From the IMG/VR virus record IMGVR_UViG_3300032893_000277, positions 1-23,142 of that record: 23,142 nucleotides of DNA; one strand, given 5' to 3'. The notes beneath the pieces were generated by a model. The model saw only the letters and a program-made list of their open reading frames with translations, made no database searches and was not told the DNA's origin. Made by a program: the position numbers and the translations under genes. Source of the stretch: a virus. Shown here one piece after another: positions 13,423-20,099 of the stretch (its first letter is position 1; each line of letters opens with the position of its first letter).

Positions 13423-14642
13423 TATGGTAACCCCGTGCTTGTGTTGTTTCCTATACCGCCTTGATTGTTTCCTTGAGCGTAGAGTGAATAAGTTCTCGTC
13501 GAAGTAAACTGTCTTTGGCTTCTTTTCCATACGAGCATTTCTTGTTCTCTAAAGAGTGGCTCGTAGAAGTTAAATTGTTCAGTGTCTCCCGTATCAGCTA
13601 AAATCTTTCTAGCAGCGCCTCTAGCTATGTATTCGCACATATAAGCGAATTGAATGGATTGTCCACTATTTAAGAATGCGGCTGGAGAAAGATAACCTTC
13701 CAGTTCGATTAGATATTGAGTGTCGGGAACTGTTCGAACGGTAATGACATTATTGTAATACAGGATAGCTCTAGGAATTCCAGGATTGTAGTAATAGCAT
13801 TGAGCATTGATCTGTTGGCCAGCAGGGATATTAATTGGAGTTCCGCTGCTATCAGTAAAGGTTATATTCGCTACGCCAGTGTTATAATTAAAAGTGTTGG
13901 AAGTCGTCGAATATCCGCCATTTAACGCCACGTTTCCGAAAGGAGCGGGACCTGGAGCCATCAAAAGTCCATAATTGACATTGCCTTCTAAAAACTGTCC
14001 AGAATCAGCAACGACTACCGATGCTCCTGTGGCGTCAACTGTGGTGAAATAAACGGCAGGAAACACGCTCGTGGTAGGAATTTGCTGGAAATTAGACGAT
14101 GGTCCAGCAGGTGTTATGGGAGGATCAACGTTTTGGTTTGTTGCAATGATACCAGTGATATCAACGTGGCCTCTTAAAATGCCGCTAGGAATAACGTTGA
14201 CCGCTGTTTGAGAAAGTGGAGCAAAAGGAATTTGAACAGTGTAAGTAGCACCACCATTTCCAACCCCTACAGTTTCATAAGGCTGAATGTAGTTATCCCA
14301 ATATTGAAAGAACTCATTGCGCTGAGTATAAAAGCCGACGCTTACACCACCGATGCGCGCATAAGGCTTAAATCCTTGATATACGGGATAGAAGCTAATA
14401 GCCGAAGTCGGGTTAGATCCCTCATACTGCACGCTATAAAGTGGCATGTTGTATTGATCTACACCAGGAACAGTTTGAAACTGATACGTCGTATGTAAAT
14501 CAAACAATTGTATACGGGCATCAACGTCCATAATCCAGAAACGGTTTATATAATCGATGATTAGATTATCCGTTATAACAGCATCCGAAGGAGACTTAAT
14601 CAACCTTCGGACGTAAGTTATGATGTCTTGGAGAAGGTTCAT
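13422..14642 (-). CDS. probable neck or head-tail adaptor-type structural protein, 406 aa
   Basis: The ATG overlaps the upstream stop (ATGA). The N-terminus is helical and adaptor-like (IITYVRRLIKSPSDAVITDN, then IIDYINRFWIMDVDARIQLF). The C-terminal ~90 residues are again helical (FAYMCEYIARGAARKILADT; FREQEMLVWKRSQRQFTSTR), as expected for a ring-forming neck protein. Between them lies an inserted beta domain (residues ~150-300) with GVANITFTDSSGTPINIPAG, similar to part of the 893-aa tail protein. The split helical core plus inserted beta domain is typical of tail-completion or adaptor proteins in podoviruses. The exact name is not certain. Confidence 0.7.
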   Translation of the reverse strand: MNLLQDIITYVRRLIKSPSDAVITDNLIIDYINRFWIMDVDARIQLFDLHTTYQFQTVPGVDQYNMPLYSVQYEGSNPTSAISFYPVYQGFKPYARIGGVSVGFYTQRNEFFQYWDNYIQPYETVGVGNGGATYTVQIPFAPLSQTAVNVIPSGILRGHVDITGIIATNQNVDPPITPAGPSSNFQQIPTTSVFPAVYFTTVDATGASVVVADSGQFLEGNVNYGLLMAPGPAPFGNVALNGGYSTTSNTFNYNTGVANITFTDSSGTPINIPAGQQINAQCYYYNPGIPRAILYYNNVITVRTVPDTQYLIELEGYLSPAAFLNSGQSIQFAYMCEYIARGAARKILADTGDTEQFNFYEPLFREQEMLVWKRSQRQFTSTRTYSLYAQGNNQGGIGNNTSTGLP

Positions 14643-14869
14643 TTACCTTTCCTTGCTTCATTTCGGTATTTTTTTAACCAATCTATGAAAGCATTAAAGA
14701 CCTCATCTTCTTCATGAACAGCTAAAATGGCACAGTTTCCTACCACATGGTTGAATGTATTTCGTGCCTCATGCGATGTATCAGGTGCTTCTTGATAAGC
14801 TTTTTTGTTTCTTTCAAGCATTCTTTCTATCACTTCAAAGCCGCAACTAAAGACTTCATCTTCTTTCAT
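14639..14869 (-). CDS. hypothetical acidic protein, 76 aa
   Basis: Start and stop overlap with both neighbours (ATGA on each side), so it is translationally coupled in the structural operon. The protein is helical and acidic in the middle ([20 protein letters not shown]), with a basic end (RNEARKGK). No family is recognised. It could be a small chaperone or assembly factor for the virion proteins around it. Confidence 0.65.
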   Translation of the reverse strand: MKEDEVFSCGFEVIERMLERNKKAYQEAPDTSHEARNTFNHVVGNCAILAVHEEDEVFNAFIDWLKKYRNEARKGK

Positions 14870-15000
14870 TTACCTTTCCTGCTTTTACCAGCTTTAGACA
14901 TAGCGATAGCAATAGCCTGTTTTTGTGGCTTTCCTGCGTGCATTTCAGTACGAATGTTCTCTGAAATTACTTTCTTGCTTTTACCTTTTTTAAGTGGCAT
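14866..15000 (-). CDS. small basic phage protein of the [13 protein letters not shown] type, 44 aa
   Basis: Begins [20 protein letters not shown], continues [20 protein letters not shown] and ends RKGK. This is a widespread and well conserved tiny phage family: short Lys-rich proteins with ISxNIxTExxAGKPQxQAxAIAxxxAG, usually close to capsid genes and without a proven role. The ATG overlaps the upstream stop (TAATG) and the stop overlaps the next start (ATGA). The family match makes this a confident gene despite its size. Confidence 0.8.
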   Translation of the reverse strand: MPLKKGKSKKVISENIRTEMHAGKPQKQAIAIAMSKAGKSRKGK

Positions 15001-15119
15001 TACTTGCCTCTTCCAGCATGCTTTTTGTGCTTATGCATAGGCATTTCGTGCATTTTTCCATGATGCTTTTCGTGCTTCTCATGTTTCATTTCTTTTTTCA
15101 TTTCTTTCTTTTTAGCCAT
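15000..15119 (-). CDS. His/Lys/Met-rich mini-protein, 39 aa
   Basis: AAAAAGGAACC supplies the ribosome binding site. The sequence is almost only Lys, His, Met and Glu ([20 protein letters not shown]). Nine of its 39 residues are His. This could bind metal ions, RNA or DNA, or simply be a basic packaging-associated peptide. The tight overlap with the next gene (TAATG) supports it as real. It resembles small His/Met-rich proteins in other phages only in composition. Confidence 0.6.
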   Translation of the reverse strand: MAKKKEMKKEMKHEKHEKHHGKMHEMPMHKHKKHAGRGK

Positions 15120-15136
15120 ATTGGTTCCTTTTTGGT

Positions 15137-15730
15137 TTAAAATCCTTCTGCGCCCATGAACACAGATTTTCTCTTAGTAGCAGGGCGTGCATCTAGGCGT
15201 TGTACAGTTGTGTCCGCGGCCATTCTTCCGTACATAACACCCATGTTATTTGTTTCAGTAGAAATATTTTCTTTCATGATGAGTCTGTGATAGAATTTAG
15301 ACTTGATTTGCTCGGCAAGATAACGTGGACCCCATACAGGAGTATTGACGGGAACGATCCACTCTTCAGCAGGAACGCCAGCAAAGGGCTTAGTCCAAAG
15401 ATCAATGCTTTCACCGACTAGTTCGTTGTTCTCAGCAATAAACAGCACGTATTCTTTGGCGAAGTTGAAGTCATCTCTATACTTCTCGTTAAACTTATCT
15501 CGGCAGCTAATGATCTTGTGAGGCTTGAGATAAACGTCTTTTGAGTCCGCGATCTGATTCTGAGACATCTTAGTTTGCGGTTCTGTCTCTTGTTTAGGAG
15601 CCGCGTTCATGCGATCCATCGTCAAGTCTTTAACTTGCTGATCAAATTCATCGAATTGTTTTTGAACCTTATCCAGCTCCTTAGCTGACGCTGAATTTAA
15701 ATTCTTTACTTTAGGTGTTTGTTCTGACAT
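15137..15730 (-). CDS. hypothetical virion-associated protein, 197 aa
   Basis: The start at 15730 is chosen for its GAGGAAAT site; a frame continuing 14 codons upstream has none. The N-terminal 70 residues are a polar coiled coil (SAKELDKVQKQFDEFDQQVK). The rest is globular with FNFAKEYVLFIAENNELVGE and EQIKSKFYHRLIMKENISTE, and a basic end. The aromatic, mixed core with a coiled-coil N-terminus may reflect an assembly or DNA-contact protein. It lies between the structural paralogue at 15738-16166 and the mini-proteins. I do not recognise the family. Confidence 0.65.
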   Translation of the reverse strand: MSEQTPKVKNLNSASAKELDKVQKQFDEFDQQVKDLTMDRMNAAPKQETEPQTKMSQNQIADSKDVYLKPHKIISCRDKFNEKYRDDFNFAKEYVLFIAENNELVGESIDLWTKPFAGVPAEEWIVPVNTPVWGPRYLAEQIKSKFYHRLIMKENISTETNNMGVMYGRMAADTTVQRLDARPATKRKSVFMGAEGF

Positions 15731-15737
15731 GATTTCC

Positions 15738-16166
15738 TCAATTTGGTGAGATGTTAATGAATGAACCTGCAATCACTGTGGATGTTGGAGCTATACCATT
15801 ACTGTTAGTAGGACCCGTATTTATGTCTCCTATGGCTAATATCTGCGCTTGGGTCGTAGCAGACGATGAAATATACGGATCAGAGCCTAGTGAATTAATA
15901 CTTAAAACAACTTGGTTTGGAGGGTTAACAGATATGACATAGCCTGTCTGCTCGTTTAATTGCCTACATCCGAATGTCGGAGGGATAATGAGCCTAACTT
16001 GCTGCCCTACTACGTAATTAAGAGTTGTGATTGCTGGAATGACCATAGTAACGGTGGTCGTCACGCCTAGTGTGATAGCCGAGATCACAAATCTCCACGG
16101 TGCGAAATACTGTGGCTCAATTGGGGGATTACTGAATAGGGGAGTAGGATAGCTTATTACGCTCAT
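15738..16166 (-). CDS. small virion protein, paralogue of the 379-aa protein's C-terminal domain, 142 aa
   Basis: Residues ~48-140 (VVGQQVRLIIPPTFGCRQLN, then GYVISVNPPNQVVLSINS and AQILAIGDINTG, and VIAGSFINIS) align by eye with residues ~225-345 of the 379-aa protein (IGQEIAFRIPTAWGTTQLNS, VYGYVTSITDNWTFVCSINS, PQVLAVGDVNTG, IKGSFVNNTS). They are therefore duplicated and diverged. It is beta-rich, probably a surface or decoration protein of the head or tail. Its ATG lies directly behind the T run of a terminator, without a visible Shine-Dalgarno site. It may be made at a lower level than the upstream genes. Confidence 0.7.
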   Translation of the reverse strand: MSVISYPTPLFSNPPIEPQYFAPWRFVISAITLGVTTTVTMVIPAITTLNYVVGQQVRLIIPPTFGCRQLNEQTGYVISVNPPNQVVLSINSLGSDPYISSSATTQAQILAIGDINTGPTNSNGIAPTSTVIAGSFINISPN

Positions 16167-16198
16167 AAAAAAGAGGGTGAGTTGTGACCCTCACCCTC
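16167..16198 (-). terminator. strong terminator after the capsid-379 aa transcript
   Basis: On the minus strand, a perfect 9-bp stem (GAGGGTGAG at 16198-16190 and CTCACCCTC at 16181-16173) has an 8-nt loop, and six T follow (16172-16167). It lies 34 nt after the stop of the 379-aa gene. It would separate abundant capsid and decoration mRNA from the tail genes. The T run touches the ATG of the next gene. Confidence 0.85.
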
Positions 16199-16210
16199 AA
16201 AATGCATATA

Positions 16211-16232
16211 TCAACTTTTATTTACAAGTTGA
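16211..16232 (-). repeat. small inverted repeat at the end of the 379-aa gene
   Basis: TCAACTT (16211-16217) and AAGTTGA (16226-16232) form a 7-bp stem with an 8-nt loop directly beyond the stop codon. No long T run follows, so it is more likely an mRNA 3'-end stabiliser or a helper of the nearby terminator than a terminator itself. Confidence 0.5.
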
Positions 16233-17372
16233 TTATGGAAGCATAACGTCGTCGTAGAAAGCTTCCCAGTATATCACGTCGGCATTTGCACCAACCAAGT
16301 GAGAAGAAGTATCAGCAGAAGCTTGGAAAACAGCGTTTCCAGTTCCGATGATAAAGCCTTGACTTGTGTTGTTTACAAATGATCCCTTGATCGCAGGACC
16401 GTTGATTGTAGACACACGGTTCGTTGATGTTGGGAAAGAAGGAGATGGATACAGCGCAGATCCAGCACTAATGCTTAATCCGCCTGTGTTTACATCGCCC
16501 ACCGCGAGAACTTGTGGGAATTGCTCACCTGAATAGTTAGCAAACACTTGGTTAGGATTGAACGCAGTATAACCCGTTGAGTTAATGCTGCAAACAAAAG
16601 TCCAATTGTCTGTAATCGAGGTTACATATCCATAAACTGGAGAGCCTGGGATAACAACGTTAGGCAGCGAGTTAAGCTGTGTTGTTCCCCATGCCGTAGG
16701 AATACGGAATGCAATCTCTTGTCCTATTTCAAAGTTGTGATACATTGTAGTCGCAACTGTTGTTGTAGTTCCTGTGGTGACGAAAGCTACAACGTTGTCT
16801 TGTGGTACGTAAAGGAAAGGATATAAAACCTTCATTACGTATGCTCCCGTTGGAGAGCCAGACAAGGCAGTATAGTTTCCTCCACTAGTATCCCATTTGA
16901 TTGTGAATGTTGTAGTTGATCCTACAGCAGTAATCGTAAATGGAATCCCCGCGATTTGTTGCATACCAGTTGTTGAAGACTGGTTTAACCCTTGCATAAC
17001 CACAGTGTCACCAACAGAATATCCGTGAGCAGACGCAGTTGTTACAACAGCGGGGTTTGCAGCAGTTATACCAGAAATTTGTTGCTTTGCACCAAATTGT
17101 TGGGATAATCCGCCTTGAAATGTGCTAAAGCCACCGGATGTGATAACAGCACTTGTTAAAACAGGCGTTGAGCTATCACAGTAGTAGCAGACTCCAGTCC
17201 CTTGACCCATTTGAACATCCCACCAGGCTTCTGGAATAAGATGTTGGGTAAAAGCAGCAGCAGCAGTATAGTTAGTGAGCCTAATTCTATCGGGGGTGAA
17301 AGGCAATGTAATCACCTTTGCAGCACCAGTAGAAGTAAAGCTTCCTTTTGCCATTTTGTTATATTCTGTCAT
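16233..17372 (-). CDS. virion surface or decoration protein with FCCH-like module, 379 aa
   Basis: Starts 1 nt after the capsid gene. The AGGAG that includes the capsid stop is its ribosome binding site. The N-terminus (GSFTSTGAAKVITLPFTPDR) is beta-rich. At residues ~95-160 a module with SAHGYSVGDTVVMQGLNQS and FTITAVGSTTTFTIKWDTSG resembles the FCCH-type beta domains of phage structural proteins. The C-terminal ~150 residues have a paralogue in the 142-aa neighbour. Low charge and high Thr, Gly and Ser content suit an exposed head decoration or a short fibre. Its place beside the capsid gene suggests high expression and binding to the capsid. Confidence 0.7.
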   Translation of the reverse strand: MTEYNKMAKGSFTSTGAAKVITLPFTPDRIRLTNYTAAAAFTQHLIPEAWWDVQMGQGTGVCYYCDSSTPVLTSAVITSGGFSTFQGGLSQQFGAKQQISGITAANPAVVTTASAHGYSVGDTVVMQGLNQSSTTGMQQIAGIPFTITAVGSTTTFTIKWDTSGGNYTALSGSPTGAYVMKVLYPFLYVPQDNVVAFVTTGTTTTVATTMYHNFEIGQEIAFRIPTAWGTTQLNSLPNVVIPGSPVYGYVTSITDNWTFVCSINSTGYTAFNPNQVFANYSGEQFPQVLAVGDVNTGGLSISAGSALYPSPSFPTSTNRVSTINGPAIKGSFVNNTSQGFIIGTGNAVFQASADTSSHLVGANADVIYWEAFYDDVMLP

Positions 17373-17373
17373 A

Positions 17374-17976
17374 TTACACTCCTAGGTTAGATAGGCGTGT
17401 GCAAAGTAAATTGCGTACTGCCGTATCTTGGGTTAGGGCTTGAGCTTGAGCGAATTTGACAGCAAGTGTCGCGTTCTGAGCAAGCATGCCAGAATAATAT
17501 GGGTCACGATAAATCAAGTTCATGGAATATCCATCTTGATTAATGTGTGTGAGTCCTTGTTTTCCAGAAACCGTGTTATAATAGACGTCGTTTCCGTTAG
17601 CAGAAGCACCACGAGCTACAGGAGCTTCAGAGCTTGTAAGGATACGGATGTTAAACACCGATCCATATTCGCTAGGAAGAGCTGAAGAGTTCGTAGGATA
17701 GTTCCACTGAGAAATAAATCCAGATCCAACGAGACCATCGAAGTCGGACTGAAGCTCAGTTGAGGACAGCATAAAATATGCTGAACGTACTGGGCCTGTT
17801 CCGAATCGATCCATACCTTCGATACCGCTCATAAATTTATAAGCGTTATTTGTATCGAGTGTGGTCGCAACTAATGAGAAGTCAGAGACTCCTAAGTTAG
17901 TCGGGTTGTCACCGTTATTTCCACCGCCTGCATTAATGCTAGACGCAGCAGAGATAATGTAGTCGCGGAGGATAAG
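17374..17976 (-). CDS. major capsid protein, exon 3 (C-terminal 200 residues)
   Basis: The C-terminal part of an N4 gp56-type major capsid protein. Recognisable family features include GGNNGDNPTNLGVSDFSLVA, GMDRFGTGPVRSAYFMLSST, SEYGSVFNIRILTSSEAP, and DGYSMNLIYRDPYYS with LAQNATLAVKFAQ near the end. Joined to exons 1 and 2 on the same strand it gives a capsid protein of about 320 residues, normal for this family. The frame opens upstream at a GTG (17979), but that is the end of an intron. The first exon codon is CTT (17976-17974), after the terminal G of the intron. The splice gives RQAED|LILRDYIIS, with the length expected from relatives. This is the most abundant virion protein and forms the head shell. 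Confidence 0.9.
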   Translation of the reverse strand, partial: LILRDYIISAASSINAGGGNNGDNPTNLGVSDFSLVATTLDTNNAYKFMSGIEGMDRFGTGPVRSAYFMLSSTELQSDFDGLVGSGFISQWNYPTNSSALPSEYGSVFNIRILTSSEAPVARGASANGNDVYYNTVSGKQGLTHINQDGYSMNLIYRDPYYSGMLAQNATLAVKFAQAQALTQDTAVRNLLCTRLSNLGV

Positions 17977-18764
17977 CACGCTGTTACTTTTGTGACCTCA
18001 GATGAGGCGGGAAGGCTCTTCGGCACTTCCTCAAGAGTTTTATATATAGCTCTTGTTCAGACTATCGCATCCCATTTAAGGGTCTAACCACTTAGTCGTT
18101 CAGCCTGGATTAAATATGACTTCATGTGTATACTAATTGGTGTAAACATGGAGAATATATGCCTAAATTTAACAATATTGACCATAAACACCGATTTCAA
18201 TACGTCCCTAAACACCACGATCCACTTCATCTTGCATATCTTGCTGGAATTATAGACGGCGAGGGCTGCTTTCATGCGTGTAAGCTGAAAAACAAACCAG
18301 GCGATGGTTATAAAAACGGTCATTATCGTTGTGTTCTTAAAGTCAGCAATACGGACAAGCGCCTTTTTGAATGGCTTCAAGAGACATTTCGAGGCACATG
18401 TTCTGCTGCATTTAAAGAAACACGCGATAAGCTTTTTAAGCGCGATTGCTATGAATGGGTTGTAACTGGACACAGACTTTTGGACATTTGTCGCCAAGTC
18501 TTGCCATATTTGATTATTAAGAAACGACATTGTGAACTTATCATTAAATTTCGCGAATCCTTCCCCATGAATTTGGGGCGTGGTAGTCGAGAGATTACCG
18601 CTGACGAGCAAATCTTGCGTGAAGATTGTATCGCCGAAATCAAGAAACTTAATGCCAGAGTTCGTTCTATTCCACATTGCAAGGTCATCTAATCCTTGGC
18701 CCTTGTTGTCCTTTTTGAGGAGTTCCAAGTCAATCAGGTCAGATTTATCGAGGACATTATCTCT
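17977..18764 (-). ncRNA. group I intron 2 in the capsid gene (788 nt)
   Basis: P1 is visible: exon GAGGAU (ending at 18765) pairs with intron GUCCUC (positions 18755-18750), with the required U-G wobble at the splice site. The loop carries GATAA, which can pair with exon 3 UUAUC (P10). P7 is GACTA (18097-18093) with TAGTC (18064-18060). The intron ends in G at 17977. Without the inserted endonuclease it would be about 220-250 nt. Its start and P7 region resemble intron 1 closely (both contain TGATTGACTTGGAA and the same 33-nt P7 spacing), so the two are related. It is self-splicing in principle. Confidence 0.8.
18159..18692 (+). CDS. LAGLIDADG homing endonuclease inside intron 2, antisense to the capsid gene, 177 aa
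   Basis: The start at 18159 is chosen for TGGAGAA at 18149-18155. A GTG at 18126 would add 11 residues. Residues 25-38, LAYLAGIIDGEGCF, are the LAGLIDADG helix with acidic D33 and E35 as metal-binding catalytic residues. Only one copy of the motif is present, so the enzyme should work as a homodimer. Then follow beta strands (CVLKVSNTDKRLFEWLQETF) and the basic HRLLDICRQVLPYLIIKKRH segment seen in this family. Its role is to cut intronless capsid genes and spread the intron. The strand is opposite to the intron and capsid gene, so it must be expressed from its own promoter. Confidence 0.9.
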   Translation: MPKFNNIDHKHRFQYVPKHHDPLHLAYLAGIIDGEGCFHACKLKNKPGDGYKNGHYRCVLKVSNTDKRLFEWLQETFRGTCSAAFKETRDKLFKRDCYEWVVTGHRLLDICRQVLPYLIIKKRHCELIIKFRESFPMNLGRGSREITADEQILREDCIAEIKKLNARVRSIPHCKVI

Positions 18765-18840
18765 ATCCTCGGCCTGGCGCATTGCAACGGCAAGTCTTTC
18801 ACTTACCCATGCTAATACCATTTGCGCAAAGCTAAGAGGG
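18765..18840 (-). CDS. major capsid protein, exon 2 (25 codons)
   Basis: A 76-nt exon between the two introns. It provides the last base of a Val (or Leu) codon and then PLSFAQMVLAWVSERLAVAM and RQAED. SERLAVAMRQAED matches the segment of N4-type capsid proteins that precedes the LxxRD motif at the start of exon 3. The 5' edge is set by the G at 18841, the intron's last base. The 3' edge is set by the P1 pairing of GAGGAU. Read-through of the surrounding introns gives a long fake open frame (18084-19145) that is not a gene. Confidence 0.85.
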
Positions 18841-19088
18841 CGTATTATGCGGCTATTAAGCCAAAACCCTCTTGATCTTGAAGTATCCATACTGTTATCA
18901 CGCATACGCGTAGATTGGTCATTTCTGCCAACCTCTGCAATTTTATTTATAGTTGCAGATCGGACTATCGCTTCACCATAGGTGTCCACTCGCCTTAGTC
19001 TCTCACGGTGGCATTCGCCTTCCGCCTTGTCATCCTGTCGGACTTCCAAGTCAATCAGAGCAGATTTTAAACAGGCTATCTTCAAAAG
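18841..19088 (-). ncRNA. group I intron 1 in the capsid gene (248 nt; 311 nt if the upstream splice site is used)
   Basis: Exon ACAGGU (19094-19089) pairs with intron GCCUGU (19076-19071), with a U-G at the splice site. The body shares TGATTGACTTGGAA with intron 2. P7 is GACTA (19000-18996) with TAGTC (18967-18963), the same spacing as in intron 2. The last intron base is G (18841). It carries no endonuclease. An alternative 5' splice site at 19152/19151 uses exon AGGCU and intron AGCCU, and would remove 63 more bases containing three stop codons. Confidence 0.75.
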
Positions 19089-19441
19089 ACCTGTTCGTTG
19101 ATGATACATCCGGTCTAAATCATCAACTATTTTGGCACCGGTCATGCTGCAAGCCTTTCGCTTTCAACAAATTTCTTACCAAAAAATGCCATTTGGGCAT
19201 CAATGATGTCCCGTTGTGGCACTTGTGCAGGAGGGTCAATCCCGCTATTTCCCAACTGAATTGTGGGTGGTTGTAGTGCGCGTGGGCGCATAAATCTACA
19301 TGTTGTACCACCATTGGAAGGCATACTTACCTTATCGCAGATGGTGATATAGTTCATTGTTGGCGTTGGGACGTATAACATTGCAGGAGCTAAGCTTTGC
19401 AGAATTAGTGGTCCTAAGTTGCCAGTTGTCGTAATAGACAT
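19089..19441 (-). CDS. major capsid protein, exon 1 (N-terminal part)
   Basis: ATG at 19441 with AAGGTTTGAA before it. The frame reads MSITTTGNLGPLILQSLAPA, then VSMPSNGGTTCRFMRPRALQ, PPTIQLGNSGIDPPAQVPQR and DIIDAQMAFFGKKFVESERL. This is the normal start of N4-type capsid proteins (the MRPRAL...LGNSGI.PP..V...DI.A.M.FFG pattern). The simple frame stops at 19142. After a 63-nt stretch with three stops, IINEQ and the first two bases of a V codon occur in the same frame, up to the intron at 19088. Exon 1 thus ends either in VESERL (upstream splice) or in IINEQV with an unexplained 63-nt gap. Confidence 0.8.
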
Positions 19442-19709
19442 TTCAAACCTTATGGTTTAAAAGTTATTGACGTACTGATCCGTGGACGAAAGACGTTTTA
19501 CAGTCCGTTTTCAGATACATCGGTTGAGCGTAACGCAACTCAGCGATATAATGGCTTTAACGCGGCTAGGCGAACTTGTAAGTAAAACTTACAAGTAGCT
19601 ATGACGTTGCTACCGTAATCTGGGATATATAATAGGAATTATTTAGATACAAGAAGAAAAGAAAATTCTAACTGAACCCACTTGGGCTTTCTGTTGGGCT
19701 TTTTAGGTT
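19442..19709. other. 268-nt leader region upstream of the capsid gene
   Basis: No gene is visible here. The stretch nearest the capsid ATG (19442-19560) is not AT-rich and has short complementary segments, such as GGAC and GTCC, so it may form a structured 5' leader. At 19574-19596 a perfect hairpin stands out. At 19676-19703 TTGGGCTTT occurs twice. TATAAT at 19628-19633 is on the plus strand and lacks a good -35. A strong capsid promoter is expected on the minus strand, but I cannot point to it. Confidence 0.5.
19574..19596. repeat. perfect 10-bp hairpin with 3-nt loop
   Basis: ACTTGTAAGT (19574-19583) and ACTTACAAGT (19587-19596) are exact inverted repeats around AAA. No T run follows on either strand, so a terminator is unlikely. 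A tight hairpin in a capsid leader could protect mRNA or bind a protein. Confidence 0.75.
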
Positions 19710-20099
19710 TCATGTATTAGCATCCTCTGAAATCCCTTCGAATTCGCCTTCTTTTTCTCGAAAAACTCTTTCATTCGGAGACTCATTCGGAGACTCTGGC
19801 AGCGGCATCCAATGAGTAGGATCGAATTGATTGCACGAATAAGAGCTCCATTCAAGAAGCTCATTATGGCGATCTGTTCCGAAGAAGATGAGAATCTCAA
19901 CGGTTGGATTCTCGTCGATCATATCAATGGCCAAAACCTTTTCTCCTAAGTCAGGCAGCCGATCTTTTACGCTAATCCATCGGTTTGATACCGTAACAAG
20001 AGAAGAACCGTCTTTTTGCTTTTCCAATTTAGTTATAAAATTATCAGATCCTGTGAAAAAAACCTCATTTGATTTATCGGGTCTTACTGAATCATCCAT
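19710..20099 (-). CDS. DUF551 domain protein, 129 aa
   Basis: Residues 41-60 (WISVKDRLPDLGEKVLAIDM) and 96-102 (HWMPLPE) are the two signature blocks of the DUF551 family. This family is common in phages and prophages and has no known biochemical role. The N-terminal 40 residues are extra. The tail has a duplicated ESPN, caused by a 12-bp tandem repeat, and ends acidic. The ATG overlaps the upstream stop. It stands between the packaging-type genes and the capsid gene. Confidence 0.85.
   Translation of the reverse strand: MDDSVRPDKSNEVFFTGSDNFITKLEKQKDGSSLVTVSNRWISVKDRLPDLGEKVLAIDMIDENPTVEILIFFGTDRHNELLEWSSYSCNQFDPTHWMPLPESPNESPNERVFREKEGEFEGISEDANT
19772..19795 (-). repeat. 12-bp tandem duplication inside the DUF551 gene
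   Basis: CATTCGGAGACT occurs twice in a row (19772-19783 and 19784-19795). It duplicates four codons (ESPN) without changing the frame. It is probably a recent slippage event. Confidence 0.8.

Noticed and set aside
18126-18158. GTG at 18126 as the start of the homing endonuclease
   Set aside because: The GTG lacks a ribosome binding site, whereas the ATG at 18159 has TGGAGAA at good distance. The LAGLIDADG helix is well inside the protein in both cases.
18084-19145. A 353-codon minus-strand open frame across the capsid region
   Set aside because: It reads through both introns and is antisense to the endonuclease. Only its 25 codons around SERLAVAMRQAED are real capsid exon, so the frame as a whole is accidental.
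19089-19151. The 63-nt stop-containing segment as a complete additional intron
   Set aside because: Group I and group II introns need more than 200 nt and a catalytic core. 63 nt cannot hold one, so splice-site choice, an imported exon fragment or a bypass are the remaining options.
19448-19560. A possible tRNA or tmRNA-like structure upstream of the capsid gene
   Set aside because: Short complementary segments are there, but no full acceptor stem, no T-loop consensus and no anticodon arm with a consistent fold on either strand.
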